A stretch of 64,000 nucleotides of DNA from Batillaria attramentaria (taxonomy: Eukaryota > Mollusca > Gastropoda > Batillariidae): the NCBI GenBank assembly GCA_018292915.2, contig JACVVK020000474.1:1-64000 (forward strand), given 5' to 3'. Shown here piece by piece: positions 25,170 to 39,800 of the stretch. Each line of letters opens with the position of its first letter. The first letter of the stretch is position 1. A model generated the notes under the pieces. It did no database searches. It was not told the DNA's origin and was given only the letters and a program-made list of their open reading frames with translations. The position numbers were made by a program, and so were the translations under genes.

Positions 25170-28100
25170 AGCAATGAGTCCTATGTACTGCGCCTGCGAT
25201 TTTAAATAGAGTATCTAGCATTATATCATAATATGAAAATTCAACAAAATTTTAATGAGGAAATTAAGGAGGTAGATAAAAAAAAACCTGACTGTGACAA
25301 ACCGCATTTATGGGGTTTTCATTGATTGTGTGTTTGCCGTTTTCAAGGGTGTATTTTCATGTGTAATGTTAACTAGTGTTTTAGACAGGTAGTACTGTAC
25401 TGGAGTTTATCCCAGTCTACCTAACGTTTTCACGTGCGGGAAAATGCCTATGCACGGCTATAGCGGTTGCTTGAGTTTTACTCTGTACTAGAGACTGCTG
25501 TAACACAAGTAGACCTGAGTTGTTGTCAGCTTACGAAGTGAGCAATTGCGACAAAGATTGTGCGCAGTCCTACTATTGATCGGTGGAGGGAACAGGTCTC
25601 TTTTTTTCCCCACCCGGCTTCTTTGTGTTCCGTATGCCATAGCGCTACAGGTATGTTTGATTTTTGAATATTGTTTGTCTATTTCAAGACCAAGTGGATT
25701 GTTTGGTAACCCTATGGGTAACTTGATGCTATTATGATGTATATCTGATTTAGTTCTGAATGTTGGACTTCTCAAATGGTTATTCAAATGAGAGAATTTG
25801 TGGTAGGATGTTTTGAACTTCATTCTTGTGAGGAATCAGTTGTGAGAATATGGTTTGAGGTTGATGATGAGGATATAAGTTTGAATTGTTTAATATTGTA
25901 TGGGTACTTGGTAACTGGAAGGTGAATTTGTTGATAATTTCTGATATCAATTCATAAATGGAACTTTCGAGATCGATGTCAGATGTTATTGTTGTTGAAA
26001 TGGAACTTTGTTCAGGATCAAAGTTAGTTTATGGAGAAGAAATACTATCCGAGATAGTGGTAGTAATTACGGGTTAATATTGTACAGGAACGACGCCGGA
26101 GACCCGGTGAGCTGACCGTATAGTAATATGTCCGCCTGATCAGCGTACACGACACCATGTTTGTCTACCATTGTCTGCCCCGTCGTTGTGGAGCTTGAAG
26201 CCAGCGACGTGTTTGTCTCCCTTGAGATCACGTGCCGCCATCCAGTCGAGCGCCGTGTCAAGGTGGAGCTATCCCTGAGTCTGATGGGGTACACCATCCT
26301 CAGCGTATTATTTGTGAAGGTGTCTGCGGTCCAGCATTATTCAAGTCACTTCCAGAAGAAGTGCGTCCATTCACTCATTCCAGGAGAAGGTGAAAAGATT
26401 TGAATCGTCCGGAATTCCCAGAGGAATCTTCTGGCTCAAGGGTATATATATTCTACCCAACTTCAACAAGTCTTCACCCAGTCTACAGCATCGTGTCGAC
26501 CAAGCTTGTTGAGTTCATCTTGTTTATTTCGCTTTATTCATTTCACATCTAATTGTGTATAGTGGGTTTTGTCCGCGTTGTAGTACATTTTATATCCAGG
26601 CACATATCCTTAGAATAACCGATGTGCTGGTGAAATTGGAGGTTTTTGTTTATGAGCTGTGGACGTAATTAAGGCTTAAAACTATTTATTAATTCGTTTG
26701 ATTGTCTGATTGTTTTTGTGTATAAAAGGTCTCAGTCAAAAGAATAACTATTTGCTTGTGTGTATGAAAGGGAGTGGATGACGTTTGCATGCGTGCCTTT
26801 CTGAATGTCTGTGATGTGAAAGCGGAGTGAAAGTGTGAGACCGCCTTACGTTACATATCTAGCATTATATCATAATATGAAAATTCAACAAAATTTTAAT
26901 GAGGAAATTAAGGAGGTAGATAAAAAAAAACTAAGATAAAACCCTGATAATCAAAAGTACAAACCAGGGTATGACCCTTCAATTGCTTCATAGCTCAAGG
27001 ATCCTCTCATCATGGTTGGTTTCCCGTTGGCTATGTACCTGACTTGGATTCGGTTTGACGATGACTCGACGTTGGCACGATTTATCGCTCCGCATAGTCT
27101 AAAAAAAAAAAGACGAAACAAACTTGATTAAAGGTAATATATGACGATCATAACAGTTACAGTAAAATTCGTGGTGCTGCGGGGAGCCGGGATAGCCGAA
27201 TGGTCGAGCGCTGGACTTTCAATGCTCGGGTCGTGAGTTCGAATCCCGGCTAGGGCCAAATATTTGTGCTGGCCTTTTCCCTCGTTGTCCCGTCTTTGAT
27301 ATCACCCGTACGTGTTGGAGAATTAGCAGTTATTCCCCATCAAGCTGTGGGATACCGACGAGTATTTTGATTCAAGACGCAAACCAACCCTGAGCTTTAG
27401 GTTGATTGCGTCTTGGATCAAAATACGAGTCGGTATCCCACAGCCTGATGGGGTGTGAATGCTTAATCATCCTTTTCTGGGGGCCAATTTATGGTATATT
27501 TTGAACGTAAAAACTGACAGTCGATAGCGGCTGCACATAGCAGACGAACGAGTTTGTACGTCGGCAGAGCACTACGACGACATGCTGGCAAGACGGTGTC
27601 AATTCACTCATGAACTCAAATCCAAACAAAATCACACGTTTTAAACTTCCACTAAAGATACAAACAAACATGCTGACACTTTCAAGGAAATGTAAATTTT
27701 CGAGGTGAATGCGAAACCGACCAAGAATAGCTCAGTCTGTTCACGCGTTGCACGATTGGGGCCCGTTCAAGCTCACGAAATATGAAGCTTTGTGAGTGTT
27801 TATTCTAATATTTGTAGTACATGACTGTACACCGATTAAAGTGTCCCTCCCCCAGCAGCTACATTTTATAGCATGACTCAAACGATTCAAGAAGCTTCTG
27901 TTCAATAGGAGATCTATCTAGACCACGAGTCCGCTGTCATTCTCTGCGCCGATAGCACACGGCCAAATCAGTAAACAGCATACATGTCGGTGAGACGCCA
28001 GCTACGATTGAACTTTTTGAGAACGACTTTTGATAAGTGTTGGTTAAAACTGTCCGAAATTTGATTAAGGAGTGCTTGCTAGTACAGGCTACTGTTGTTT

Positions 28101-30452
28101 TGTACTTGAACAACGAGTTTATAAAGCCGAAAACACCGATATGCCGAGTCAAAATGTTTCGTCGTCGATGGTGTTGACATAGGGAGCGAGTTCTCCCCGA
28201 AGAGTAGTAATACATGTACTGGCTCATCGATGACGATGTTTTTTTGTTTGTTTGTTTTTTTTTTTTTTTTTTTTTTTGGGGGGGGGGGGGTGTTGCCAAA
28301 AAGGTTGTATCACTGTTCTTTCTTTCTGAAAGAAAGAACCTTTTTGCAGGGAACCATGCCTGATTGTCATGTGTGATAAAGACGTTAAACTTCCAAAAAC
28401 CCTCATGGTGCTGCTTTGTCCTCTAGCCCTTGAGCATTTACGTAGGGATTGGTACGTGCACCGAGGAGAAGTCTACCATACTATACCACGCCACGCCACG
28501 CCACGCCACGCCACTGCCATACCATACCATACCATACCATACCATACGCCACGCCACGTCACGCCACGCCACGCCACGCAACTACCATTACCATACCATA
28601 CCATAACATACCACGCCACGCCACGCCACGCCATACCATACCATACCATACCATACCATACATCCGACCATCAGTTTACTCACGTCTGTATCAGCGAAGT
28701 CTCGTTGTTTGGGCCAACATCGTACACTTCAAGACGTTCGGCTTCACAGCCTTTTGGGCTCAAGGTTAAAGGGTAAATCATCAGTAGCCAAATAGTGTAA
28801 CCTTCATCAACTCTGACGGAAATCGTGCATTTTCCTGACAAGAGTGAAGGGTTGAACGGTAAGGACAAGCCGCCCCTCATGCCTACCACGTCCGTCCGTG
28901 CTCTCTGGCACCCTGGGAAGACAAGAAAATGACTTAGCGAGTCATCTAGGTTGGGACATGAAAGCATTTATCTTGTAGCTCCTCCGCAATTTAAATCCCT
29001 TTAAAGACCGGAGCTTCCTCTCTTAAGCATGCAACACATAATATCCACACAACACCCTGACATCCACAACGCCCCCTCGTCAGTCTTCCTCCACCTTCTC
29101 ACAAATCAAACACATAGCTAGCATGCCACCGACTCATACACCTGTCTACACACAAAAAAATCCCAAAATCAGCAGCTGCTTTTGCCAAGAACACTTATTG
29201 GTCGCCGCCGCTCTGCGGGACCTAGGCTGAGCTGTTAGGTAACGGCATACCGCGGGCCAAAGGAAAGGCGGGAAACAAGGGGAAGGTCACGCTAGCGCTC
29301 ACCCCTGGACTGGTCCACTCCGGCCATTAAAGGGAGTTATTTCATCCGACGAATGCACACCTTTGTCTGACACTCTATGCACGGAACATCATGACCGACC
29401 GTCGGGGGTTCTCTCTGGGTACTTCGGCTTCCTCCCCATCTGCTTTGAAAATGTTCAGCCCCCCCCCCCCCCCCCCCCCCCCCACCCCCCCCCAAAAAAA
29501 AATCAAAAATAAATATGCGATTCTAAAATTGCCAAACTTAAATTGCTTAGCTGGCCCTTCGCACCACGTGATTGTAATGTGTTCATGTCCAGTGTGTGAG
29601 AAAATTGTGTGATTCACGTGAGCGCGCGTGTTGGTTTTAGCTCGCAGAGCTTTGAGCTGTATATTTGGGATAAAGCACCTATATTAATGCGATTATTATT
29701 ATTAGAAAACAAGAATAAAAGCAACACGAACAACGGCACTACGACAACAATGACGACGACAACCACCACCACCAGCCCCAACAGCACCATCACTATCATT
29801 AAAACCACGTACGTCAAAAATGCTAACAAAGGAAGAACAATTCCACAATACATATAGACCTATGTCCGTTTAGGGAAATTCGGGCTGTCTCCCCCGTCAA
29901 AAGTGGGTCACCGTGCTGCAGCGCCATTCACCCTACCTATCCTACAGTTTTTTGAAGTTTTTACTGGGGAGGAAAATGAGATAACCTCGAGAGAAACCCC
30001 CCGATGAGCAACTCGGTAGCCAGGAAAATCCTGTATATGTTCAATAATGGACGTCAGTCATGCATGTTTCTCAGTTTCAAGATTTGCTTTTACCCAAAAT
30101 ATTTATGTTCAGCCGATGTGTGCCTTTCTCTATACGTATTTCACGAAGGATTCTGCGCAGTGTCTGGTCGTGTGAAGCGTCAATTGCGTAAATGGATACT
30201 GAGAAGCATGTTCAACGGAGGTCCATTTTTTTGCAAATATTTTGGGATTAGCCTGTAGTTATCATGATGATGACTATTTTCCTTACCAGACTGTCTGGAC
30301 ATTCTGGCGTGAAATCCATACCCAGAGCCCGCCGGTTTACTTGACTGGAAACGAACGTAGGAGACCCCAGAAAGAAATGTCGGTGGGTTCACATTGCAGT
30401 AACTGATAAAATGTCTGTACCCAGTGTCATCACCTGCATTTCGGAAGTATAC

Positions 30453-30504
<52 letters not shown>

Positions 30505-33500
30505 GGTGCAATCCAGAACAGTCAAATGTTGTTATGAGCAGAAAACAGGTAGGTCTTCAGGTTTTTCTTGAAAGTTTCAAGGGAGGGTGCTTGGCGGAGT
30601 GAAAGAGGGAGAGAATTCCAGGCTAAAGGACCAGTGTAGGGGAATGCTCTAGTGCCAACGGTGGAAAGTGCAGTGCGGTGAATCTGGAGGGTAAGAGTGT
30701 CAACTGAAGACCGGAGGGAGCGTGACGGAGTGTAGAGTTTGGTCAGTTCAGAAAGGTAGGATGGGGCAGAATCATGCAAACATTTGTAGCAAAAATAAAG
30801 GAAAGGTGTATAATTATTTCAAATTAATTACTTTTGAATACACATGATCGAAGGACAATAAAAACAGGCCGCCACTCGCATTGTTCTCCTCGTTAAGTCT
30901 GGTTGAGTGAAAGGGGACAGGAAAGTTTTTTCACAAGCCACAGACGGGTGACATAAAGACGACTGGTGCCTAAACCGGGGGTAGGGCAGGGAGGGAAGGA
31001 GGCGTGGAGGTGGGGGTTGGCGGAGCAGGCCGGGGTTCATTGATTCATCATCTGATCCTCCCAATATCCACCTTGTTATTAGTAGTTATTCCCCCATCAA
31101 GCTGTGGGATACCGACGAGTATTTTGATCCAAGATGCAAATCAACCCTGAGCTTTAGCGAAGGGTTGATTGCGTCTTGGATCAAAATACGAGCCGGTATC
31201 CCACAGCTTGATGGGGTATAAATGCTTTATCATCCTTTTTCGGGCCAATTTATGGTATATTTTGAACGTTTATCCTAGTAAAAACTGACAGTCGACAGCG
31301 GCTGCATATAGCAGACGAACGAGTTTGTACGTCGGCAGAGCACTACGCCGACAGAATAAAGTGCGCCTTTTTATGCTGACAAGACGGTGTCAATTCACTC
31401 ATGAACTCAAATCCAAACAAAAACACAAGTTTTAAACTTCCACTAAAGACACAAACAAACATGCTGACGCTTTCAAGGAAATGTAAATTTGCGAGGTGAA
31501 TGCGAAATCGATCAAGAATACCTCAGTCTGTTCACGCTTTGCACGATTGGGGCCCGTTCAAGCGGGAGTCTTCCTGTCGCGAAATATGAAGCTTTGTGAG
31601 TGTTTATTCTAATATTTGTAGTACATGTACACCGGAGTATCCTTCCCCCAGCAGCTACATTTTATAGCTGCATGCATGACTCAAACGATTCAAGAAGCTT
31701 CTGTTCGATCGGAGATCTATCTAGACAACGAATCCACTGCCATTCTCTGCGCCGATAGCACACGGCCAAATCAGTAAACAGCATACATGTCGGTGAGACG
31801 CCAGCTTCGATTGAACTTTTTGAGAACGACTTTTGATAAGTGTTGGTTAAAAGTGTCCGAAATTTGAGTAAGGACTGCTTGCTAGGTACAGGCTACTGTT
31901 GTTTTCTAATTGAACAACGAGTTTGTGAAGTCGAAACCACCGATATGCCGAGTCAAAATGTTTTGTCGTCGATGGTGTTGACATAGGGAGCGAGTTCTCC
32001 TCGAAGATTAGTAATACATGTACTGGCTCATCGATGACGATGGGTTTTTCTGCCAAAAAGGTTGTATCTCTGTTCTTTCTTTCTGAAAGAAAGAACTTTT
32101 TTTTTGCAGGGAACCTGCCTGATTGTCATGTGATGTCGTGCTCTGTGTCATGATTTCTCAAGTACTAGTACAATACGGACACTTATTACACAGGAGAGAT
32201 CAAAGAAAAAGAGGCCACTATGGATGATAAAGCCGAAGTCCTTCAAAATCGCAACTGAAGACGATTCGGGTAGTGACGGTAGTATGACAGTTTATAAGCA
32301 TATAATATTATCGTACAGCAAGTGCTTGAAGGTCCTACGAGGCAAAAGAAGCACACATCATTGACTCTGCTTTGTCATTTTCTACTTGGAGAATGAAACA
32401 GACTTGATGACTGATGACTGTTGACATACACGCACTTGAACATGATATTGACGAACAAATAATAACAAACCGTTAGATAATCATCTGCGCAGTCTCCGTT
32501 GGAGTTGTTGGGAAGATTGAAGAAGTCAAACGTTAGCGTAACTAGATATGTTCGTTCTGAAGCTGACCAGTCAGGTTGGGTGTACTCAGGGAAGAAGTAC
32601 TGACGGCCTTCGATAAACTTGCAGTGCTGATTTCCGAGGTAGGTGTCCGGGTAACCTGGTGAGTGTATGACGGGTTCTTCGCGGGCCTTCAGATATCTGA
32701 TGCATACTGAACAAGTATTTCAAAATGATTATCCGCAGAAAGACGACTGCAAGAAGATAATATGCTTAGAATCTTTGAGAAGCGCGCGGCAGCGAATATA
32801 AACCAATACCGCTATCCGGATCCCAATGCTCATTTATGTTGATGTTGTTGTTGTTTGGGATCAAGACTTTCTCGTGAATCTGTCATTACTTCTTTTACAG
32901 TTTTATACCTGTAGGCACAACAAACACCCTTTAGCAGCTTCCAGCAGAGGGGCGGTGGCCAATAGTTACGACCATACTGGAGCCAGTAGAGGGTGGTGGT
33001 AGCAGTAACTTGATCCCCCACTGGTCACTCAGATTTATGCCAGCCAACCCCCAGCAAGTTTTTCGTCCGCAGTAATGCGCATTTTCTACATTGAAAGTTT
33101 GGCAGATGCCGAATGAAACGGCGGCAGGCTGACGTATAAAACTGACCTTTTCTCAGCAAGGCGACCCACGAAGCGTTCGGGATCGGACGGTAGACCACAG
33201 TCAATGCACTTCCTGATGATGTTATGATATCGAGATCCCCACGGTCACAAATACTGCCAATCCTTGTAGCTGATGTGCTAGGCCCGTCATACAACTGAAA
33301 CTCAGATGGTCGTATTGTCAACGATGAATTTTCGATAATTCAGAAAACAGCTTTTCGTTTTGGAACAGCTGCGTGTGTTAGCACGGCTTTGTGTTCGAAC
33401 AGGTCCATCGTAATGGTACAGGTAGAGAGCTCTGAATGCAACATTGCCTGTAGCTGTGCGAACGAAATATACAACGGACCGAAGCTCTTCTTCTTAGTGA

Positions 33501-33535
33501 GTTACTGCAACTCAACGATTACAAAAAGCCTCGCA

Positions 33536-33612
<77 letters not shown>

Positions 33613-33857
33613 AGTTTGACATTGCGTGGAAAGTGCATACACGTACCTCAACTGAACCAACCGTGCAACTCATATTCCATCTGTTTCTGAAGAAGCCCCA
33701 TGAAATGCTGTGAATGTCACTTCCTGTTGTAAAGGTCGCGACACACCTTGTAGAATTAGCTGAGTACACTGGCGGCACGATAAACTCCTGATCGTCCGTC
33801 GCCAGAAACGTTCCTCCACAGGTCGGGGAGACTTTGCAGTCAAATCAGCGTCACGGA

Positions 33858-33890
<33 letters not shown>

Positions 33891-36800
33891 CAGTGGCTGT
33901 GAACTGGATCTGTTTGTCACTTGTCCATTATAGTCAAGTACATAAAATGTGGCCGACCTGGCAGTGTGACTGGACTGAATAAGTGTTCAGCTGGACTGTA
34001 CAGTTAGGGTAACTATCCCCATCTCCCATAACCTGCCCCTAGGGCCGTCTGCAATCACTCGTTGTGGCGTGATCTAAACAAAAACTAACCGTATTCTTGG
34101 TTGAACTGTGCTCATGCGCTTTAGGGCAGCAGGGTTGATCAGCTCTCATCTTTTTCTTTGTTTTCTTTCTTCTTCTTCTTTTCCTGACACTGAATTTGAC
34201 ACCAACAGCTGCAGGAAGGTTTCCTCTTTGCAGATGTATAATCTTTGCCTATGTGTTTGTTGGATTTCTAAAAGAAATTTGACTTGGAAAAAAAAAATCT
34301 GTGGAATGCTGGTTGATGCACTATTGTGAGTTCTGCTCAGGACTGGTTCAGTGAATTGGCTGTGTAGTGACTGTGTAGCTGTTTACAAGAATGGTGCAGC
34401 AACTTGAGAATGTGTACTCCAGGGAAAGACTATTTCATGTTGGATCTACATGCACTTCCCAGCTGCTGTGCATTGAGACACTCAACAGGTGCAGGTATCT
34501 TGGATTAGTAAACAAGAAGACACACAGAGGAGTGAAAGGGGGTAAGAACTTTAAACACTGTGTACCTAAACCTCCACCATCCACCACCAACCATACAACT
34601 ACATGTATGCGCACAGGACACCCAGGGGCTGCAGGGAGATCTGTTCCTACTACAACTATCAAGGTAGGCATGTTGAATGTGCAGTCTGTCTCCCCCAAAA
34701 CAGTTGATGTTTATGATTGTGTGACAGATCATCAGTTTGACTTGTTTTTCATGACTGAGACTTGGTTAAAGGAAAAAGGTGATGAAGTGGCCATAACTGA
34801 ACTTACACCCCCTGGCTATACATTCCTTCATGTTCCGCGGACTACAGGACGTGGAGGTGGGATTGGAGTTCTTTTTCGTTCCCATCTTAGAGTAAAGTTG
34901 GAAGAATCTGATGGTCCCTTTAGGTCATTTGAATCTCTCGCTATGACCCTCACTCTTGCAAAGCGCACTACCAAGTTGGTGTGCTTGTACCGCCCCCCAC
35001 CCTCCAGAAGAAACAAGACATCCAATGCTCTTTTCCATGAGGAGTTTGAAATGCTGGCCACCGGCATCTCCATGTCTAATGACTATATTTTGATCCTTGG
35101 GGATTTCAATTTCCATTATGACAACCAGAACGATGCTGACACCAAACGCCTTGTGCAGTTGTTTGATACACTTGACTTCTGTCAACTGATTCATGCTCCT
35201 ACACACAATCGTGGTCACACCCTGGATTGGGTGGTGACTCGTCTTCCTTCAGGAGATTTTATTAAGTCCACGAGTGTTGACGACTTTCAGATTTCCGACC
35301 ATTTTCTTGTCACAGTCTGCACTGATTTCTGCCGTCCACCATGTCCCAGGAAAACGATCCTATGTAGGAACATTAGAGGCATAGACAGGGAGGCTTTCCG
35401 TCAAGACCTGATGAAGACGTCACTTGTCAACAGTTCTCTTACTGATGTGGATGAGCTGGCAACACAGTACAACACCACTCTGAAATCTCTTCTGGACAAG
35501 CACGCACCAGAGACCGAGAAACGAGTGACACACCGTCCCGATACTTCATGGTTCTCAGAAGATGTTCACGAAGAGAAGCGGAAGAAGCATCATGCTGAGA
35601 GGGTGTGGCGACATACACGTCTTGAAGTCCACAGACAGCTGTACAAGTCAGCAAGGAACAGATACAACAAGGCAGTAAAGAGTGCCAAGTCAGATTTCAT
35701 TGTAAACTCTCTGTCTACATCTGATCCACGCAGGCTGTACTCCATCGTGAACCACCTCCTTGGTAAGAAAGAGGCATCCTCTGTTCTCCCCGAGCTAGAT
35801 GAAAAAACTGCTGCTGATACACTCTCATCCTTCTTCTCTGACAAGATTATCAAGATAAATGATGAGTTACAAGTTCTGAAGTCCACAGTCTCTTCTGTTG
35901 AACCGACCTCACCATCCTTCATTGGTTCACCACTTAACAAGTTCATACCCGTGACGAATGACCAACTGCAAGAAATCATCCTGAAGTCAAACAAGACCTT
36001 CTCACCGAATGTTGACCCAGTACCAACAAGGCTAGCGCTGGAGTTCCTCGACATCCTGCTTCCAGTAATGGTCAACATCATCAACATCAGTCTGGCGACT
36101 GGTATAGTCCCTACATGTTTCAAGAGAGCAGTTGTGCAACCCCTCATCAAGAAGGCTGGGCTTGACCCATCAGCATGTAAGAACTTTCGCCCAGTGTCCA
36201 ACCTGCCCTTTATATCCAAGCTGTTGGAGAGGATCGTGGTCGAACAGCTGGTTCAGCACCTGAGCAGTCACAACTGTCTTGACAAATTCCAGTCAGCGTA
36301 TCGTCCTGGATTCAGCACCGAGACCGCCCTGCTTCGTGTCCTCAATGATGCTTTGAGCAGCTTGGATTCTGGAAAGCTATCTCTCCTTGTTCTGCTTGAT
36401 CTCAGTGCCGCTTTCGACACGATCAATCATGCACTCCTCCTTCAGCGATTGGCAAATGAGGTCGGAGTTCGGGGTGTGGCGCACAGGTGGTTTCTGTCCT
36501 ACCTCACAGACAGATCACAGTATGTCGTGGTCGGATCCTCTGCATCAGGTGACAAGGAACTTACATGCGGCGTTCCCCAGGGCTCAGTCCTTGGACCCAT
36601 TCTGTTCTCCCTCTACACATCACAGCTCGGTCGCATCATCGAGAAATTTTCAGTTCAACGCCAGTTTTTTGCTGATGACTCACAGCTTCAGTCTCATTTC
36701 CTTCCTGACCCTGCAACAGCTGCAGCTGCAGTTGCCAATCTTGAGTCCTGCTGTACTGCGGTGAAATGCTGGATGTCTCAGAACATGCTGAAGCTGAATG

Positions 36801-39800
36801 ACGACAAGACGGAAGCCATTCTTCTTGGTCCAAGATCAAGGCGTGAAAAGGCGAACATCAAGGAAATCCTGGTTGGTGATGCCAAGATTCCCTTTGCCGA
36901 GAGTGTGCGGGATTTGGGCCTGATTGTTGATGCCGAGTTGACCATGGTGCCTCACATTAACAAAGTCACCAAAAATTGCTTCTATTTCCTACGCATACTT
37001 GGGAAACTGCGGCCATTTCTGTCGTTGCCTGCTGCCAACTCCATTGCACTTGCCCTGGTGATGTCAAGAGTGGACTACTGCAACAGTGCTCTGTGGGGAC
37101 TACCAGTGTCACAGATCAGTCGACTTCAGCGTATCCAGAACACGGCTGCTAGGATTGTCTCCCGCACAAAAGCCACTGACCACATCACCCCGGTTCTGAA
37201 GGCACTTCACTGGCTCCCTGTGCAGCAGCGCATCGACCACAAAGTCCTCTCCTTGACATACTGCTGCATCCACAACACTGCCCCCACGTACCTGAAGGAA
37301 CTGATTCCTGTGTACCAGCCAGCGCGCAACTTGCGGTCTGCAAGTTCTCTCCGTCTTCGGCTCCCTTCAACTGACGACACCAGAAAGAAGAGGCACGGTG
37401 CACGGTCCTTCAAAAATGCGGCGCCAAAATTGTGGAACTCTCTCCCTGAGACAGTGAAGGAGGCAGTCAGCATTACCGCATTCCGGAAGCGCCTGAAGAC
37501 TTATCTCTTCAGTGCCGCACGCCAGTAATCATCTGCAGTTTTTTTTTTTTTTTTTTTTAACTATCTTTCCTTTCAAAACCTCTCCCTAAGCGCCGTGAGC
37601 ACTCAGTTAGGGTGGAGCCGTGCGCTATATCAAGTCTCCATCATCATCATCATCATAATAAATCCGACTTTAGACATTTAAAGATTCAACACTGTAACAC
37701 AGTTCTCCAGAAATTCCGTGTCTATAGCGTTCGATTTCGACAAGCTGTTTACAAATGCCATTCTAATAAACATACTTAGATCATGTAGTGAGTCTTGCAG
37801 TGTACATTTATGCATGCGAAATTTTGCCAGTAAAATATGCAGCTGGGATCTATTAAAACAAGACAAACAATAACAACTGTCACTAAACCCTCTCCTTAGA
37901 AATAACCCTCAAACCTAACCACCAATGTTAACATCAATGAAGAAAAGCAGCTCCGATAACAACTGAAGAAAAAAATATCCGTTTTCCAGTGTTATCTCTT
38001 CTGAAATATTTGTCAGTACCAACAATTTTTTAGAGAATATAGGTGTTCCGCAGTGATCACAGTTCTCACACAAATGGGTTTGAACAGTTTTCGAAAATTG
38101 CTGTACATGATGACAACCCAAGAACAAGTGAGTTAATGCTTCCTCTTCTGGATCACGAAATACACATGTTGCAGACTCACATATAGCAGGGTGGAGGTTT
38201 GCACATAAAGTAGCGCTTAGCGGCAGCAGGCTTTCATTGCTTCGTCCTCCAGCCCTGCGGCGCCGTGAGCATTTCAGTAGAGATGGATATGGTCGACAGG
38301 GGATTTGGTCTAGTGGTTAAGGCACCCGACTTCGGATCCTGAGCTGCCGGGTTCGAGTCCCCGGTGGGCAGGAATATGGTGGGATTTTTCCTTCCCATAT
38401 CGAGTCTAATCCATGTGCAGACTCGTTTGCGGTGCCTGTCTCGCCTTCGTGTACACACGCACGCACAAACATCAAGTGTGCACGCTAAAAATCCCACGTT
38501 CATCTTTCGAAGAAGAGTAGGCTGTGGCCGGTGGCGTGGTAAACAGAAATACTGTCGCACGCACCAGAGTGAATAGCAGGGTGGAGGTCTGCACACAAAG
38601 TAGCGCTTAACGGCAGCAGGCTTTCACTGCTTCGTCCTCCAGCCCTGCGGCGCCGTGAGCATTTCAGCAGAGATGGATATGTGCGCCGAGGAGAAGTCTA
38701 CCATACCATACCATACATATTAATCTTTGCGTACATAAAAACGTTCCAGAAAAGAGAAAAACAACAACTACAACAAATAAAACAAAACCACAAACATTGA
38801 CACAATAACCCACTCACCTCTTGACCATCTGCCCGTAAACGAGGACATGGAAATGTTCCGCTGGCTATAGAACCTCACCGTCATAGCATTCCCTGATGTC
38901 ACGTATGGCGACCTAGGCTGCGTACATGTACTGATGTCTCGCTTTGCAGATGTGTTAAATCCGTCATACAGCTTCAAAAACAAGGGGGGGGGGGGGGAAA
39001 CTACTTTAAACGTTGACACAGACAGTGAAGTAGAGGTATGAATTTCATGCAGTACATAAAAGAAATTGTCAATATAGTTTCATATACGTTGCAGTCGTGA
39101 GTATGAATCCTTTCCAATTCTATTTCTTTATTTCTGTGCCTGCAGATAAGTAAGTTATTATTCAATCCTGATTGGAGCTAAATTATAACAAACAAACAAA
39201 CATGTGACGGCAGTAGTGCGTAATGGAATTACGATAAGAGAAGTTTTGACGTTGGAGGGGAGACAACTGTGGGTTCCTATCGTACAGCATATCTCTTACA
39301 GTTTCATAATGTGATTTTGTTTCCCGTGCTTGATTGTTTTAAATGGCCTATGTATACATCAGTTTTGGTCTAGGCGATATCGTCACAACTCTCATCGGCC
39401 TTACCTGGAGGTGACACAGTTGTGACATCCAAGCATCAATGAGACAGCACAACGACGTGGAGTCGCATACGGCATAATGCTACCACCAAAATTCTAAACC
39501 CAGCACCACCCAGAAAAAGGGTAGACGGTTAGTGGTTTTGAGAAACATTTTGCTTTCATTACTCACAAAACAACCAACCAACCAACAAACAAACCAGCCA
39601 AACAAACAAACAAACAAACAAACAAACAAAACATGTTGAGTAACTGTAACCTACCTCAACAACTTCCAGGCTGCAGCCAGTCGACCACTTAACGTCCCAT
39701 TCACCCCATATGAAACTTAAGATGTGTATGTCATCTCCCGTTGTGATTGTCCAGAGACATTCAGTGAAGTTGCTGTCCGGATCGGAGTAGTTGGGTGCAA

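Noticed and set aside
26067..26297. Minus-strand 76-residue frame
   Set aside because: No domain, no splice context, and it lies within the direct-repeat insert.
25293..26855. Solo LTR with TGTGAC...GTTACA ends
   Set aside because: There is no 4-6-bp target duplication, and the 76-bp direct repeats do not fit such an insertion; kept only as a possibility.
39340..39480. Extra receptor exon before a GTAAGG at 39400
   Set aside because: Exons 3 and 4 already join into a complete CUB in phase 0; an added exon would break the domain.
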